A DNA stretch of 64,000 nt from Flavobacterium sharifuzzamanii (lineage in GTDB: Bacteria > Bacteroidota > Bacteroidia > Flavobacteriales > Flavobacteriaceae). Both the position numbers and the translations under genes were made by a program. How positions within the stretch are numbered: the first letter of the stretch is position 1; each line of letters opens with the position of its first letter. The notes under the pieces were generated by a model. The model made no database searches, was not told the DNA's origin, and saw only the letters and a list, made by a program, of their open reading frames with translations. Positions 26,567 through 34,798 of this stretch are shown here, in pieces. The stretch is taken from contig NZ_QJGZ01000036.1 in NCBI RefSeq assembly GCF_003254585.1, positions 1 to 64,000 of the forward strand, in the 5' to 3' direction.

Positions 26567-26770
26567 TTTCTTTAGATTTTAAATGGTAAAATAAAGTCTT
26601 GAAGTTAAGAATAAGTTGTTAATAATCAAAATGCTGAATGTTTTTGTATTATTGGATTTTGGAATTTTTAAAATTTTAGATTTGAAATTTATTTTTTACA
26701 AAGTAAAAAATCTTGGCAGGTTTTTTGATTCCAAAAATTAGCTTAATTTAATGTTATAAAACTCCTAAAG

Positions 26771-26802
26771 TTGTAGCAAGTAAGTAAATTATACTATTTT
26801 TG
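26771..26802 (+). promoter_or_regulatory. Promoter TTG-N21-TATTTTTG of the secreted-protein gene
   Basis: TTG (26771-26773) and TATTTTTG (26795-26802) are spaced 21 bp. Transcription would begin near 26809, about 50 nt before the ATG at 26861. This supports the inner start codon over the one at 26816. The remainder of the gap from 26567 is AT-rich and empty. Confidence 0.62.
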
Positions 26803-26860
26803 TGAAGCTGGACTTTTGTTTTATATTAATTATAAAAGGCGATTCGATAATACTTTTTCA

Positions 26861-27574
26861 ATGAAGCACATTTTATTTTTCATATTATTTCTTACTGCCA
26901 TGTCTGTATCAGCTCAAATTGAGTCTAATACAAAATTCAAAGCTATTCCAGGGGCAAAGTTTACTGCAAAGCCTAAAAAGACTCCGATTCCTGAAGTCAA
27001 AGATCCATTGGCAGAATTTAATGATATGCCAGCGATTAAAACTCCAAATGTTTTTGAAAATACAACAATAACTCCAAAATCAAAATTTCAGATTGGAGAA
27101 GAGAAAAGTAAGTTTACCATGTCTACAGAAACCGATTTTGCCAATCCAGGCGATCGATATGTAGCTAAGATGGAGAAAGATTTAGATAAATCTTTAAAAG
27201 ATGCTGGTTTAAGAGAAGGCCGAGGTGTTTTGGTAAAGAGAAATATTTCTTTAGGAGATTTTAAAACCAAATCAGAATATTTTATTGTCAAATTCCGTGA
27301 TTTTGGAGCAATTGACGGTGATTTGGTAAAAGTTTCTTCAAATGATTATGTAATTCGTGATAGAATTTTATTGGATTCTAATTTTCAGCAAGTGAAAATT
27401 AATCTTGCTCCAGGCTTTAATAAGTTAGATTTTGAAGCTCTAAATATAGGTTCGCTAGGAGGAAATACAGCAGAAATACAAGTTTACGACGATAAAGGCA
27501 ATCTAGTAACAAATGATTATTGGGATAATCTTGCTGCAGGATTTAAGGCTTCTATTGTTGTGACTAAGGAATAG
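26861..27574 (+). CDS. Secreted protein of unknown function
   Basis: 237 residues from the ATG at 26861, which gives a clean signal peptide (MKHILFFILFLTAMSVSAQ); the longer frame from 26816 puts a basic stretch ahead of it and starts about at the predicted transcription start. The mature protein has a Lys/Pro-rich N-terminal part (about 20-90) and a predicted beta domain (about 110-237) with KVSSNDYVIRDRILLDSNFQ and the terminal AGFKASIVVTKE. I recognise no named domain. Its own promoter is visible. A hairpin repeat separates it from the convergent lipoprotein gene. Confidence 0.68.
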   Translation: MKHILFFILFLTAMSVSAQIESNTKFKAIPGAKFTAKPKKTPIPEVKDPLAEFNDMPAIKTPNVFENTTITPKSKFQIGEEKSKFTMSTETDFANPGDRYVAKMEKDLDKSLKDAGLREGRGVLVKRNISLGDFKTKSEYFIVKFRDFGAIDGDLVKVSSNDYVIRDRILLDSNFQQVKINLAPGFNKLDFEALNIGSLGGNTAEIQVYDDKGNLVTNDYWDNLAAGFKASIVVTKE

Positions 27575-27587
27575 TACTTTTAGCACT

Positions 27588-27673
27588 AGGTTCAAAGTAA
27601 CAAAGGTTCAAAGGTTCAAAGTTTTTACGCTTCGTTTACCTTTGAACCTTTGTCGCTTTGAGCCTTTGAACCT
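27588..27673. repeat. CAAAGGTTC hairpin repeat between convergent genes
   Basis: The left arm (AGGTTCAAAGTAACAAAGG..., 27588-27621) and right arm (...CCTTTGAACCT, 27640-27673) are imperfect reverse complements, making an 86-bp hairpin that may also stop both convergent transcripts. Same family as 28272-28348. Confidence 0.75.
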
Positions 27674-27679
27674 CAAAAA

Positions 27680-28207
27680 TTAGAATGGATCCGCAGTCAC
27701 TTTAAATTTCATTTCTGCTTTTACCGTTACATCTTGCGTTAAGGTTTCTTTTAAAGTTACTTTGGTTCTTATCTTGTAACTATCTGCTTTAATGTATTCA
27801 TCTAATCTTTTATCTGTACAAATCAAATCGATTGAATTGCTTGATACATTAATATTGTCTGCATACGCTAATTCGATTTCTTCCGAATTTGCTGTTGAGA
27901 TATATAAATGAACCGATTTTAAAAACGTAAAAGTTTTATCAGATGGATCTGTAATGGATAATTTCAATGATCTGATTTTAACATCTTTTATCAAACTAGC
28001 TTTTGTTTTATTGTTTTCAAACTCAGCCGAAGAATTGGTTGTAACCTCTGGAGTGATTATTTCCGAAGGCAGATTGATTGGAGAAGTGCTTTGAATTTTA
28101 ATCGAAGTGTTATTCGAAATGGTAAAAGTCAATAAATCATCGACCGTATTACAAGAAGATAAAAAAGCCGACACAAAAACAGTTAGTGCAATAATTTTTG
28201 ATTTCAT
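27680..28207 (-). CDS. Lipoprotein of unknown function
   Basis: 175 residues with a lipoprotein signal (MKSKIIALTVFVSAFLSSC, Cys19). The mature part is a Ser/Thr/Asn-rich beta-type sequence, with no cysteines other than the lipidated one and Cys at ICTDKR. I recognise no domain. The gene is bracketed on both sides by copies of the same CAAAGGTTC hairpin repeat (27588 and 28272), which is suggestive of a mobile or recombinationally inserted unit, although base composition does not stand out. Divergent from guaA. Confidence 0.62.
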   Translation of the reverse strand: MKSKIIALTVFVSAFLSSCNTVDDLLTFTISNNTSIKIQSTSPINLPSEIITPEVTTNSSAEFENNKTKASLIKDVKIRSLKLSITDPSDKTFTFLKSVHLYISTANSEEIELAYADNINVSSNSIDLICTDKRLDEYIKADSYKIRTKVTLKETLTQDVTVKAEMKFKVTADPF

Positions 28208-28271
28208 AGTTAAATTTAAAATTGGTTTTTTCGTTAAATACGATTTTTTGAGTTGTTTGGATTTCTTTTTT

Positions 28272-28348
28272 GAGGTTCAAAGTTACAAAGGTTCAAAGGG
28301 ACAAAGAAAAAAAACTTTGAACCTTTGCTACTCAGAACCTTTGAACCT
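28272..28348. repeat. CAAAGGTTC hairpin repeat in the divergent lipoprotein-guaA gap
   Basis: The left arm 28272-28306 and right arm 28315-28348 are imperfect inverses (GAGGTTCAAAGTTACAAAGG / CCTTTGAACCT). A second strong hairpin follows at 28350-28400. Confidence 0.75.
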
Positions 28349-28349
28349 A

Positions 28350-28400
28350 AAAATCGGAACGTTGAAAAAAAATATTTATTTTTTCAACGTTCTGATTTTT
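28350..28400. repeat. Large near-perfect hairpin overlapping the guaA promoter
   Basis: AAAAATCGGAACGTTG and the A-run after it pair with a T-run and CAACGTTCTGATTTTT, with a single mismatch over about 22 bp. The right end covers the TTG box of the guaA promoter. It looks like a terminator, yet it lies upstream of guaA and upstream of the divergent lipoprotein gene. Confidence 0.7.
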
Positions 28401-28427
28401 GAATTTCGAATATAAAAAGTACTTTTG
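28399..28427 (+). promoter_or_regulatory. guaA promoter TTG-N18-TACTTTTG
   Basis: TTG (28399-28401) and TACTTTTG (28420-28427) are 18 bp apart, an excellent consensus. Only three bases separate the -7 element from the ATG at 28431, so the transcript should start at or within a few bases of the start codon. Confidence 0.72.
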
Positions 28428-28430
28428 CGC

Positions 28431-29960
28431 ATGCAACACAACGTACTTATTTTAGATTTCGGATCGCAATATACTCAGCTTATTGCGCGTAGAGTTCGCG
28501 AATTAAATATATTCTGCGAAATTTTTCCTTACAATCACATTCCAAGTGATTTATCAAGTTATAAAGCCGTAATTTTAGGAGGAAGCCCTTTCTCTGTTAG
28601 AGGAGAAGATGCACCACATCCTGATTTATCGCAAATTAGAGGTAAAATGCCTTTACTTGCTGTTTGTTACGGAGCACAATATTTAGCACACTTTAGTGGT
28701 GGAGAAGTTGCTGCTTCAAACACGAGAGAATACGGAAGAGCAAACTTGTCTTATATTAAAGAAGGTGAAACTTTCTTTGAAGGAGTTTCAGAAAACAGCC
28801 AAGTTTGGATGAGCCATAGCGATAGTATTAAAGCGCTTCCAACAAATGCTGTAAAGCTTGCAAGCACGCATGATGTAGAATATGCAGCTTACAAAATTGA
28901 AGGCGAAACTACTTATGCAATTCAATACCACCCAGAAGTTTACCATTCAACAGATGGAAAACAGATGTTGGAAAACTTCTTAGTAAAAATTGCTGAAGTT
29001 CCTCAAAACTTTACTCCAAATGCTTTCGTTGACGAAATGGTAGCAGAATTAAAAGAGAAATTAGGAAACGATAAAGTGGTTCTTGGTTTATCTGGAGGAG
29101 TAGATTCTACAGTAGCAGCAGTTTTATTAAATAAAGCAATCGGACAAAACTTATACTGTATCTTCGTTAATAACGGTTTACTTCGTAAAAACGAATTCCA
29201 AAATGTATTAGATCAATACAAAGGAATGGGATTGAACGTAAAAGGTGTAGATGCTGGAGATCGTTTCCTTGGCGAATTAGCAGGAATTAGTGATCCAGAA
29301 ACAAAACGTAAAACAATCGGTCGTGTATTTATTGAAGTTTTTGATGATGAATCACACTTATTAGAAGACGTAAAATGGTTAGCACAAGGAACTATTTACC
29401 CAGACGTTATTGAATCTGTTTCGGTAAAAGGACCATCTGCAACTATTAAATCACACCACAACGTTGGTGGATTGCCAGATTATATGAAATTAAAAATTGT
29501 AGAACCGCTTAGAATGCTTTTCAAAGATGAAGTGAGAAGAGTAGGAGCTACATTAGGAATAGATCCTGAATTATTAGGAAGACACCCTTTCCCAGGACCA
29601 GGTTTATCAATTAGAATTTTAGGAGATATTACTCCAGAGAAAGTTAGAATTTTACAAGATGTAGATTCTGTATTTATTGAAGGATTAAAATCTTGGGGAT
29701 TATACGATAAAGTTTGGCAGGCTGGAGCAATTTTGCTTCCTGTAAACAGTGTAGGTGTTATGGGTGACGAGCGTACTTACGAAAAAGTAGTAGCGCTTAG
29801 AGCTGTAGAATCAACAGATGGTATGACTGCTGACTGGGTTCATTTACCTTACGATTTCTTGATGAAAGTATCTAATGACATCATCAATAAAGTAAAAGGC
29901 GTGAATCGTGTAGTTTACGATATTAGTTCAAAACCACCTGCAACAATTGAGTGGGAATAG
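28431..29960 (+). CDS. guaA: GMP synthase (glutamine-hydrolysing)
   Basis: 509 residues from the ATG at 28431 ([21 protein letters not shown]); a TTG two codons earlier lies inside the promoter. It converts XMP, ATP and glutamine to GMP. The N-terminal class I amidotransferase domain has the nucleophile Cys in [14 protein letters not shown] and the His/Glu pair in YHPEVYHS. The ATP-pyrophosphatase domain has the P-loop [11 protein letters not shown]. The C-terminal dimerisation domain ends with the conserved KPPATIEWE. Full length and intact. Followed by a strong terminator, so the LysM gene downstream is separate. Confidence 0.97.
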   Translation: MQHNVLILDFGSQYTQLIARRVRELNIFCEIFPYNHIPSDLSSYKAVILGGSPFSVRGEDAPHPDLSQIRGKMPLLAVCYGAQYLAHFSGGEVAASNTREYGRANLSYIKEGETFFEGVSENSQVWMSHSDSIKALPTNAVKLASTHDVEYAAYKIEGETTYAIQYHPEVYHSTDGKQMLENFLVKIAEVPQNFTPNAFVDEMVAELKEKLGNDKVVLGLSGGVDSTVAAVLLNKAIGQNLYCIFVNNGLLRKNEFQNVLDQYKGMGLNVKGVDAGDRFLGELAGISDPETKRKTIGRVFIEVFDDESHLLEDVKWLAQGTIYPDVIESVSVKGPSATIKSHHNVGGLPDYMKLKIVEPLRMLFKDEVRRVGATLGIDPELLGRHPFPGPGLSIRILGDITPEKVRILQDVDSVFIEGLKSWGLYDKVWQAGAILLPVNSVGVMGDERTYEKVVALRAVESTDGMTADWVHLPYDFLMKVSNDIINKVKGVNRVVYDISSKPPATIEWE

Positions 29961-29974
29961 TAGTATAATTTAAA

Positions 29975-30010
29975 ATTAAGGTCTTACATTTGTAAGGCCT
30001 TAATTTTTTA
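29975..30010 (+). terminator. Intrinsic terminator of guaA
   Basis: ATTAAGGTCTTACA (29975-29988) pairs with TGTAAGGCCTTAAT (29991-30004) apart from one G-U, followed by six T. Confidence 0.87.
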
Positions 30011-30023
30011 TAACCTACTATTT

Positions 30024-31937
30024 ATGAGAGAACTTTTAACAATTTCTCTTGTCTTTATTTTGTCTTTTAACAAAATAACTGCGCAAGATTCAATTATCGA
30101 GCACAAGATTCAAAAAGGTGAAACCGCTTATTTTATTGCCCAAAAGTATAAGGTTTCTATCGACGAGATTTACAAACTCAACCCCGAATCGCAAAACGGA
30201 ATCAAAGACAATCAGGTTTTAAAGATTCCAATTCACCACACAGAAAACACATCTTCAAAGCAGCAAACTCATATTGTTGCGCCAAAAGAAACATTGTTTG
30301 GTTTATCAAAACAATACCATGTTTCGGTTGAAGCCATTCAGAATGCTAATCAGGAAATTTTGGCAGGCGGACTTCAAATAGGTCAGGAACTGATTATTCC
30401 TCAAAATTCAGATTATTCTTCAAAACAAGAAATTGCTGTTTCTTTAAAAACAACACATCAAGTTGTGGCTAAAGAATCTTTATTTAGCATTGCAAGACAA
30501 TACAATGTTTCGGTTGAGGATTTAGAAAACCTAAATAAGGATATTTTAATTAACGGATTGCAAATTGGACAGACGATTTCAATTCCAAACAAAAGAAAAA
30601 CGTTAGACGGAAGAGTTCGTGTTATTAATCAGGAAACGGTTTTTCATGTTGTTGAACCAAAAGAAACCAAATTTTCGATTGCAAAGAAATACGGAATTTC
30701 GATAGATCAGTTAGAATCTCAAAATCCTGAAATCGTAAACGGATTAATTGTCGGGAACAAATTAGCCATTAATACCAAAGAAATTAAACCAGTTAATGAA
30801 AGCGAAGAATTAATGCTCGCTTTGGCTGAAAAACAGGTTGTGGTTGAAAAAACAAAAGCGAAAACAGTAGAAATTGAAGATTTGAAAGACCGTTTGGTTG
30901 TTCAGAAAGAAATGAATCAGAAAATTATAAAAATTAATGATCTGAAAGTGAATCTGAACGATATGAATGGTTCTAAAGAAAACTCGGTTGAAAAATTGCG
31001 TCTGGTTTTAGAAGCTAATAAAAATGTTCAAGATATTTTAATGGCAAAGTTGGATTCTCTTGTCACTTCGATGAATAATGATTTGAAAGAATTGAAGCGA
31101 ATGGATATTCTCAATGTTGAAGAATCTAAAAGATTAGAAAAACAATCTTCTGAAGGGATCAATAAAACGAATGAATTATCGTCTCAATTGAAAAAGGAGC
31201 TCGCAGAAAACAGAAAAGCCTACGCTGGTTTGATGAACAAAGTGGAGAAAATCGCAGTTGAGGAAAATCAGGAATATAAGAAGAAAATCCGCGAAAGCGA
31301 GAAAAAAGCAAACACCGAACCTTTACAGCAGCGTTTGTCTTTAGAAGAAATTAAGCGCTATAAAATCGAGCAGGAAAAAGGAGATGCACAAAATCAGCTT
31401 CTGATTGCTAAAATTGATTCTTTGGACACTCAGAAAAAAATTGAGGTTAAAAGACACATCAGTAAAGCTTCTTATTATAGTATGGAAGCTCGAAAATTTG
31501 ATGATAAATTGGCTTTAATCAAATTAAAAAAATATCAGGATGAAGCGGTTAAGAAACAGAAAAAAAATGATGCAGGAGAAAATTCAAAAACAGTTTCATT
31601 GCAAGAAATGAAACAAGAATTGAAAGACAATCCGTTGAGGCCTGACAAAACAGTAAAAGTTGAAGTTTATGATAATCTTAGAGAAGTTTCAAACGGGTAT
31701 TACTTAGTTTTAGGTATATTTACAGACGCAGTTGACCGAGATAAGCTCATTATGAAACTCATTGATTCTGGCGAATTTAACGCTAGCTTCTTTTTCAATA
31801 TTAACAGCCTTTCGTATTATGTTTACGCCGATAAGTTCGAAAACATGGAAGAAGTGCTGTATAAATGCAAGAAAAAAGAAGAAGATGAGTTATATAAAGA
31901 AATCATTATTGCTAAAGTAGAAATCGATTTAAGGTAA
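30024..31937 (+). CDS. Four-LysM exported protein with long coiled coil and C-terminal SPOR-like domain
   Basis: 637 residues. A signal peptide (about 1-20, ending ITAQ) is followed by four LysM domains (about 25-70, 80-125, 140-185, 205-252), each with the pattern KGETxxxIAxKYxVSxxxLxxxNP. They bind peptidoglycan. Next comes a long charged coiled-coil region (about 260-540) and a final domain (about 550-637: YYLVLGIFTDAVDRDKLIMKL and SLSYYVYADKFENMEE). That final domain looks like a divergent SPOR fold, which would also bind the cell wall. Likely a periplasmic wall-organising or division/motility-linked protein. A related LysM gene follows 94 bp later. Confidence 0.82.
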   Translation: MRELLTISLVFILSFNKITAQDSIIEHKIQKGETAYFIAQKYKVSIDEIYKLNPESQNGIKDNQVLKIPIHHTENTSSKQQTHIVAPKETLFGLSKQYHVSVEAIQNANQEILAGGLQIGQELIIPQNSDYSSKQEIAVSLKTTHQVVAKESLFSIARQYNVSVEDLENLNKDILINGLQIGQTISIPNKRKTLDGRVRVINQETVFHVVEPKETKFSIAKKYGISIDQLESQNPEIVNGLIVGNKLAINTKEIKPVNESEELMLALAEKQVVVEKTKAKTVEIEDLKDRLVVQKEMNQKIIKINDLKVNLNDMNGSKENSVEKLRLVLEANKNVQDILMAKLDSLVTSMNNDLKELKRMDILNVEESKRLEKQSSEGINKTNELSSQLKKELAENRKAYAGLMNKVEKIAVEENQEYKKKIRESEKKANTEPLQQRLSLEEIKRYKIEQEKGDAQNQLLIAKIDSLDTQKKIEVKRHISKASYYSMEARKFDDKLALIKLKKYQDEAVKKQKKNDAGENSKTVSLQEMKQELKDNPLRPDKTVKVEVYDNLREVSNGYYLVLGIFTDAVDRDKLIMKLIDSGEFNASFFFNINSLSYYVYADKFENMEEVLYKCKKKEEDELYKEIIIAKVEIDLR

Positions 31938-32031
31938 TTTTTATAGCAATAAAGCAAACGGCGCGAATTTTGCTTTTAGTAAAATTGTAACTTATTTTAG
32001 AATTAGAAATTAAATTGTTTTAAGCCTTATT

Positions 32032-34104
32032 ATGAAATATTATTTAACAGTATTGTCTCTCGTATTTTTTATGACTTCAAGCGCATTTTCGCAAGAAAAA
32101 GTGGTGAAGTACAAAGTATCGAGCGGTGAGACGATTAATCAGATTGCACAAAAATTTAAGGTAACGCCTTATGATATCTATCAGCTCAATCCAGATGCAA
32201 GAACGGGATTGGTGCCAAATTCTGTGTTGTTGATTCCAACAAAAACAGGAGAAGCAAAAAAAGAAGTTTCTGAAACTAAAACTACAGTGGCTTCAGGAAA
32301 AGAGATTATCCATGAAGTGCAACCAAAGGAAACTTTTTACAGCATTGAACACAAGTACGGAATTTCAGATGAAGCTTTAAAAGCTGCAAATCCGTTTTTA
32401 GAAAAAACTGGTGTTCAAATCGGACAAAAATTGGTTATTCCAGCAAAAGGATCTGCTCCAAAAGCAGCAGCAAAACCTGCTAAAGAAAAAGGTGCTGAAA
32501 AATATGTTTATCATGATGTTCAGCCAAAAGAAACAAAATTTGGTATTGCAAAACAGTATAATATTACGGTTGACGAATTAGAAAAACGAAATCCAGATAT
32601 TGTTAACAGTTTGCCAGTTGGTTACAGATTAACCATAAAAGGAACAGCTCCAAAAACAGAATCTGCTCCAGTAGAAATGGCAAAAGCTGTAGAAAGTAAA
32701 AAGCCTGCTGAAACTTCAAAAAAAGCGGTGACTTATATGAATTATCAGGTTAAACCAAAGGAAACTTTTTATAGTTTAGGAAGAGTTTTTCATTTGACCC
32801 AAGATGAATTAGTGGCATTAAATCCGTCACTTTCTGAAGGTGTAAAAGAAGGGATGGTTTTGAAAGTTCCAACAGGATATGTCGCTCCAGCTCCAATTGT
32901 TGCTGCACAAGTGCCAGATAAACCTGCTGATTCTTCAGTATACAAACCAGTTGAAAATACTGGCGGTGGAATTAAAATTGTCGATAAAGTAAAATCGACT
33001 GAAAACGAAAACGTAGAAGTTGTTGAATTAACAAAAAAGAAAGGATTTAATGAGCGTAAGAAAGTAGTTTTATTGCTTCCTTTTAATTTGGCTAAAGTGC
33101 AAAGCGATACTTCTGGAACAGCTAACAGAATCAAAAACGACAAGTTCTTAAACATGACTTTAGATTTTTATGCTGGAGCTATGATGGCGATTGATTCTGC
33201 AAAAACATTAAAACTTCCAATTGATGTTGCTATTTACGATTCTCAGGAAACTAAAACAACTTCTAATGTTGTAGGTTTAACTCCGAAACTTCAAGATGCA
33301 GATGCTGTAATTGGGCCATTTTACCAAACTAATGCAGAAACAACAGCAAACATGCTGCGTTCGTATGACGTTCCGGTAATTTCTCCTTTATCAAAAGATA
33401 GTGCAAATCCGATTGACAATTTATACCAAACCATACCTTCAAATGACGTGATTAGAAATTCGGTTTTTGATTATATGCGTTCTAAAAACGGGAATATTGT
33501 AGCTGTGGTAGATAAGAAAAAGGAATCGGTTATTAATTATATCAAACAAAACCAAAAAGGAGTTGCATTTGCAACTTTAACAGAAACTGGTGGTTTGGAT
33601 GTGGCTAATTTAAAAAGTTTGTTGATTCCAAATCGAATGAATTATGTTGTGATGGAAACTGGTAATACAGCGATGGTTAAAGCTACGATTAAAGCATTGC
33701 TTGATTCTCAGAAAACATGTCAGGTTCAATTGGTGATTTTAGAGCCAAATAGCACATTGGATACAGATGAAATCAGTTTTGATAATTTGATAAAATTGAA
33801 ATTAATGTATCCTTCTGTAACGCGCGAAAGTGATGAACAGCCAGTTTTAATTTATGAAAAACAATTTCGTTTGAAAAACAAAGCAAATCCAACCACCTAT
33901 GCAACTAGAGGATTTGATGTAACTTTTGACACGATGATGCGTTTATCTCAAGGAAAAACATTTCAAGAAACAGCTGATTTAATGACAACTCAGCAAGTAG
34001 ACAATAAATTTCAGTATTATAGAAAAGGAGATGGAGGACACGCTAATAAAGGCGTTTACATCTTGTATTATGATAGTGACTTAACTTTAAAAGTAGCAAA
34101 TTAA
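32032..34104 (+). CDS. LysM array fused to a type-1 periplasmic-binding-like domain
   Basis: 690 residues. Signal peptide (about 1-20, SSAFSQ), then four LysM domains (about 24-70, 92-137, 165-210, 235-280) separated by Lys/Ala/Pro-rich linkers. From about residue 340 comes a domain of the ligand-binding type-1 periplasmic fold (KKVVLLLPFNLAKVQ, LDFYAGAMMAIDSAK, DADAVIGPFYQTNAETTANML, YDVPVISPLSKDS). The resemblance is to ABC amino-acid binding proteins and to LpoA-like regulators of penicillin-binding proteins. The combination suggests a wall-bound sensor or activator of peptidoglycan synthesis; ligand unknown. Its stop overlaps the OsmC start (TAATG), so the two are co-translated. Confidence 0.85.
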   Translation: MKYYLTVLSLVFFMTSSAFSQEKVVKYKVSSGETINQIAQKFKVTPYDIYQLNPDARTGLVPNSVLLIPTKTGEAKKEVSETKTTVASGKEIIHEVQPKETFYSIEHKYGISDEALKAANPFLEKTGVQIGQKLVIPAKGSAPKAAAKPAKEKGAEKYVYHDVQPKETKFGIAKQYNITVDELEKRNPDIVNSLPVGYRLTIKGTAPKTESAPVEMAKAVESKKPAETSKKAVTYMNYQVKPKETFYSLGRVFHLTQDELVALNPSLSEGVKEGMVLKVPTGYVAPAPIVAAQVPDKPADSSVYKPVENTGGGIKIVDKVKSTENENVEVVELTKKKGFNERKKVVLLLPFNLAKVQSDTSGTANRIKNDKFLNMTLDFYAGAMMAIDSAKTLKLPIDVAIYDSQETKTTSNVVGLTPKLQDADAVIGPFYQTNAETTANMLRSYDVPVISPLSKDSANPIDNLYQTIPSNDVIRNSVFDYMRSKNGNIVAVVDKKKESVINYIKQNQKGVAFATLTETGGLDVANLKSLLIPNRMNYVVMETGNTAMVKATIKALLDSQKTCQVQLVILEPNSTLDTDEISFDNLIKLKLMYPSVTRESDEQPVLIYEKQFRLKNKANPTTYATRGFDVTFDTMMRLSQGKTFQETADLMTTQQVDNKFQYYRKGDGGHANKGVYILYYDSDLTLKVAN

Positions 34105-34505
34105 TGACATCAAAAGTAACCTATTTAGGAGATTTAAGAACAAGTTCAATTCACGTGCAATCAGGAAGCGAAATCATTTCTGACGCACCAGTAGATAATA
34201 ACGGAAAAGGAGAAGCATTTTCTCCAACAGATACTGTAGCAAACGCTCTAGCAAGCTGCATGATGACAATTATGGGAATCAAAGCTCGTGATTTAGAAGT
34301 AGATTTTGTTGGTTCTACAGCTGAAGTAACTAAAATTATGAATGCAGAACCGAGAAGAATTGGAGCAATCGAAATTGTATTTCAAATGAAAAGCAACGCT
34401 GACGAAAAAAGTAAAACTATTTTAGAACGTGCTGCAATGACTTGTCCGGTTTTTCTAAGTTTAAGCAGTGAAATCGAAAAGAAAATTACGTTCAACTGGA
34501 ATTAA
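34104..34505 (+). CDS. OsmC/Ohr-family protein
   Basis: 133 residues, cytoplasmic. The OsmC fold is visible: TYLGDLRTSSIHVQSGSEIIS, GKGEAFSPTDTVANALASCMMTIMGIKA with the first redox cysteine, and AAMTCPVFLSLSSEIEKKI with the second cysteine near the C-terminus. Such two-cysteine thiol peroxidases reduce organic hydroperoxides. The start overlaps the preceding stop by one base (TAATG), so expression depends on the LysM-PBP gene; a functional link is unclear. A very strong terminator follows. Confidence 0.9.
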   Translation: MTSKVTYLGDLRTSSIHVQSGSEIISDAPVDNNGKGEAFSPTDTVANALASCMMTIMGIKARDLEVDFVGSTAEVTKIMNAEPRRIGAIEIVFQMKSNADEKSKTILERAAMTCPVFLSLSSEIEKKITFNWN

Positions 34506-34527
34506 TTTTTTATCAAATAAAATTAAG

Positions 34528-34562
34528 AAAGGAGCTGTCTCAAAAAGACAGCTCCTTTTTTT
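34528..34562 (+). terminator. Intrinsic terminator of the LysM-OsmC unit
   Basis: AAAGGAGCTGTCT (34528-34540) and AGACAGCTCCTTT (34546-34558) are perfect inverses with a 5-nt loop and a T-run. Confidence 0.92.
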
Positions 34563-34566
34563 GTAG

Positions 34567-34712
34567 GCTTCGAAGAAACGAATTATTTATAGTAAAAAAT
34601 AAATGTATACAATATGAAGAGCTCCAGAGATAAGCTTCGGAGAAGCGTAATATTTATAGCAAAGAATATACATATACAATGTAAAGCTCCAGAGGAGCGA
34701 TATATTTTTTGC
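34567..34712. repeat. Tandem 67-bp dispersed repeat (GCTTCGGAGAAGCGTAATATTTATAG type)
   Basis: Two diverged copies of a 67-bp unit start at 34567 and 34634: GCTTCG-AGA-, a (T)AATATTTATAG core, a TATACAAT word and GCTCCAGAG. A partial third copy (GCTCCAGAGGAGCG) ends near 34712. The same words occur inverted at 41630-41765. Not coding. It fills the gap between the OsmC terminator and the 3' end of the utilisation locus. Confidence 0.75.
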
Positions 34713-34798
34713 AATCTAAATTTTATGAACGGTTTAAAACAGACAAGAGAGCAACATCTACTTTGCCCTCTTGTCCCTCTTTAACTAACCAATAATAT

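Noticed and set aside
34567..34712. CRISPR-like array suspected from the 67-bp tandem units
   Set aside because: Only two to three diverged copies, no constant repeat with unique spacers, no cas genes; the units match the inverted element at 41630.
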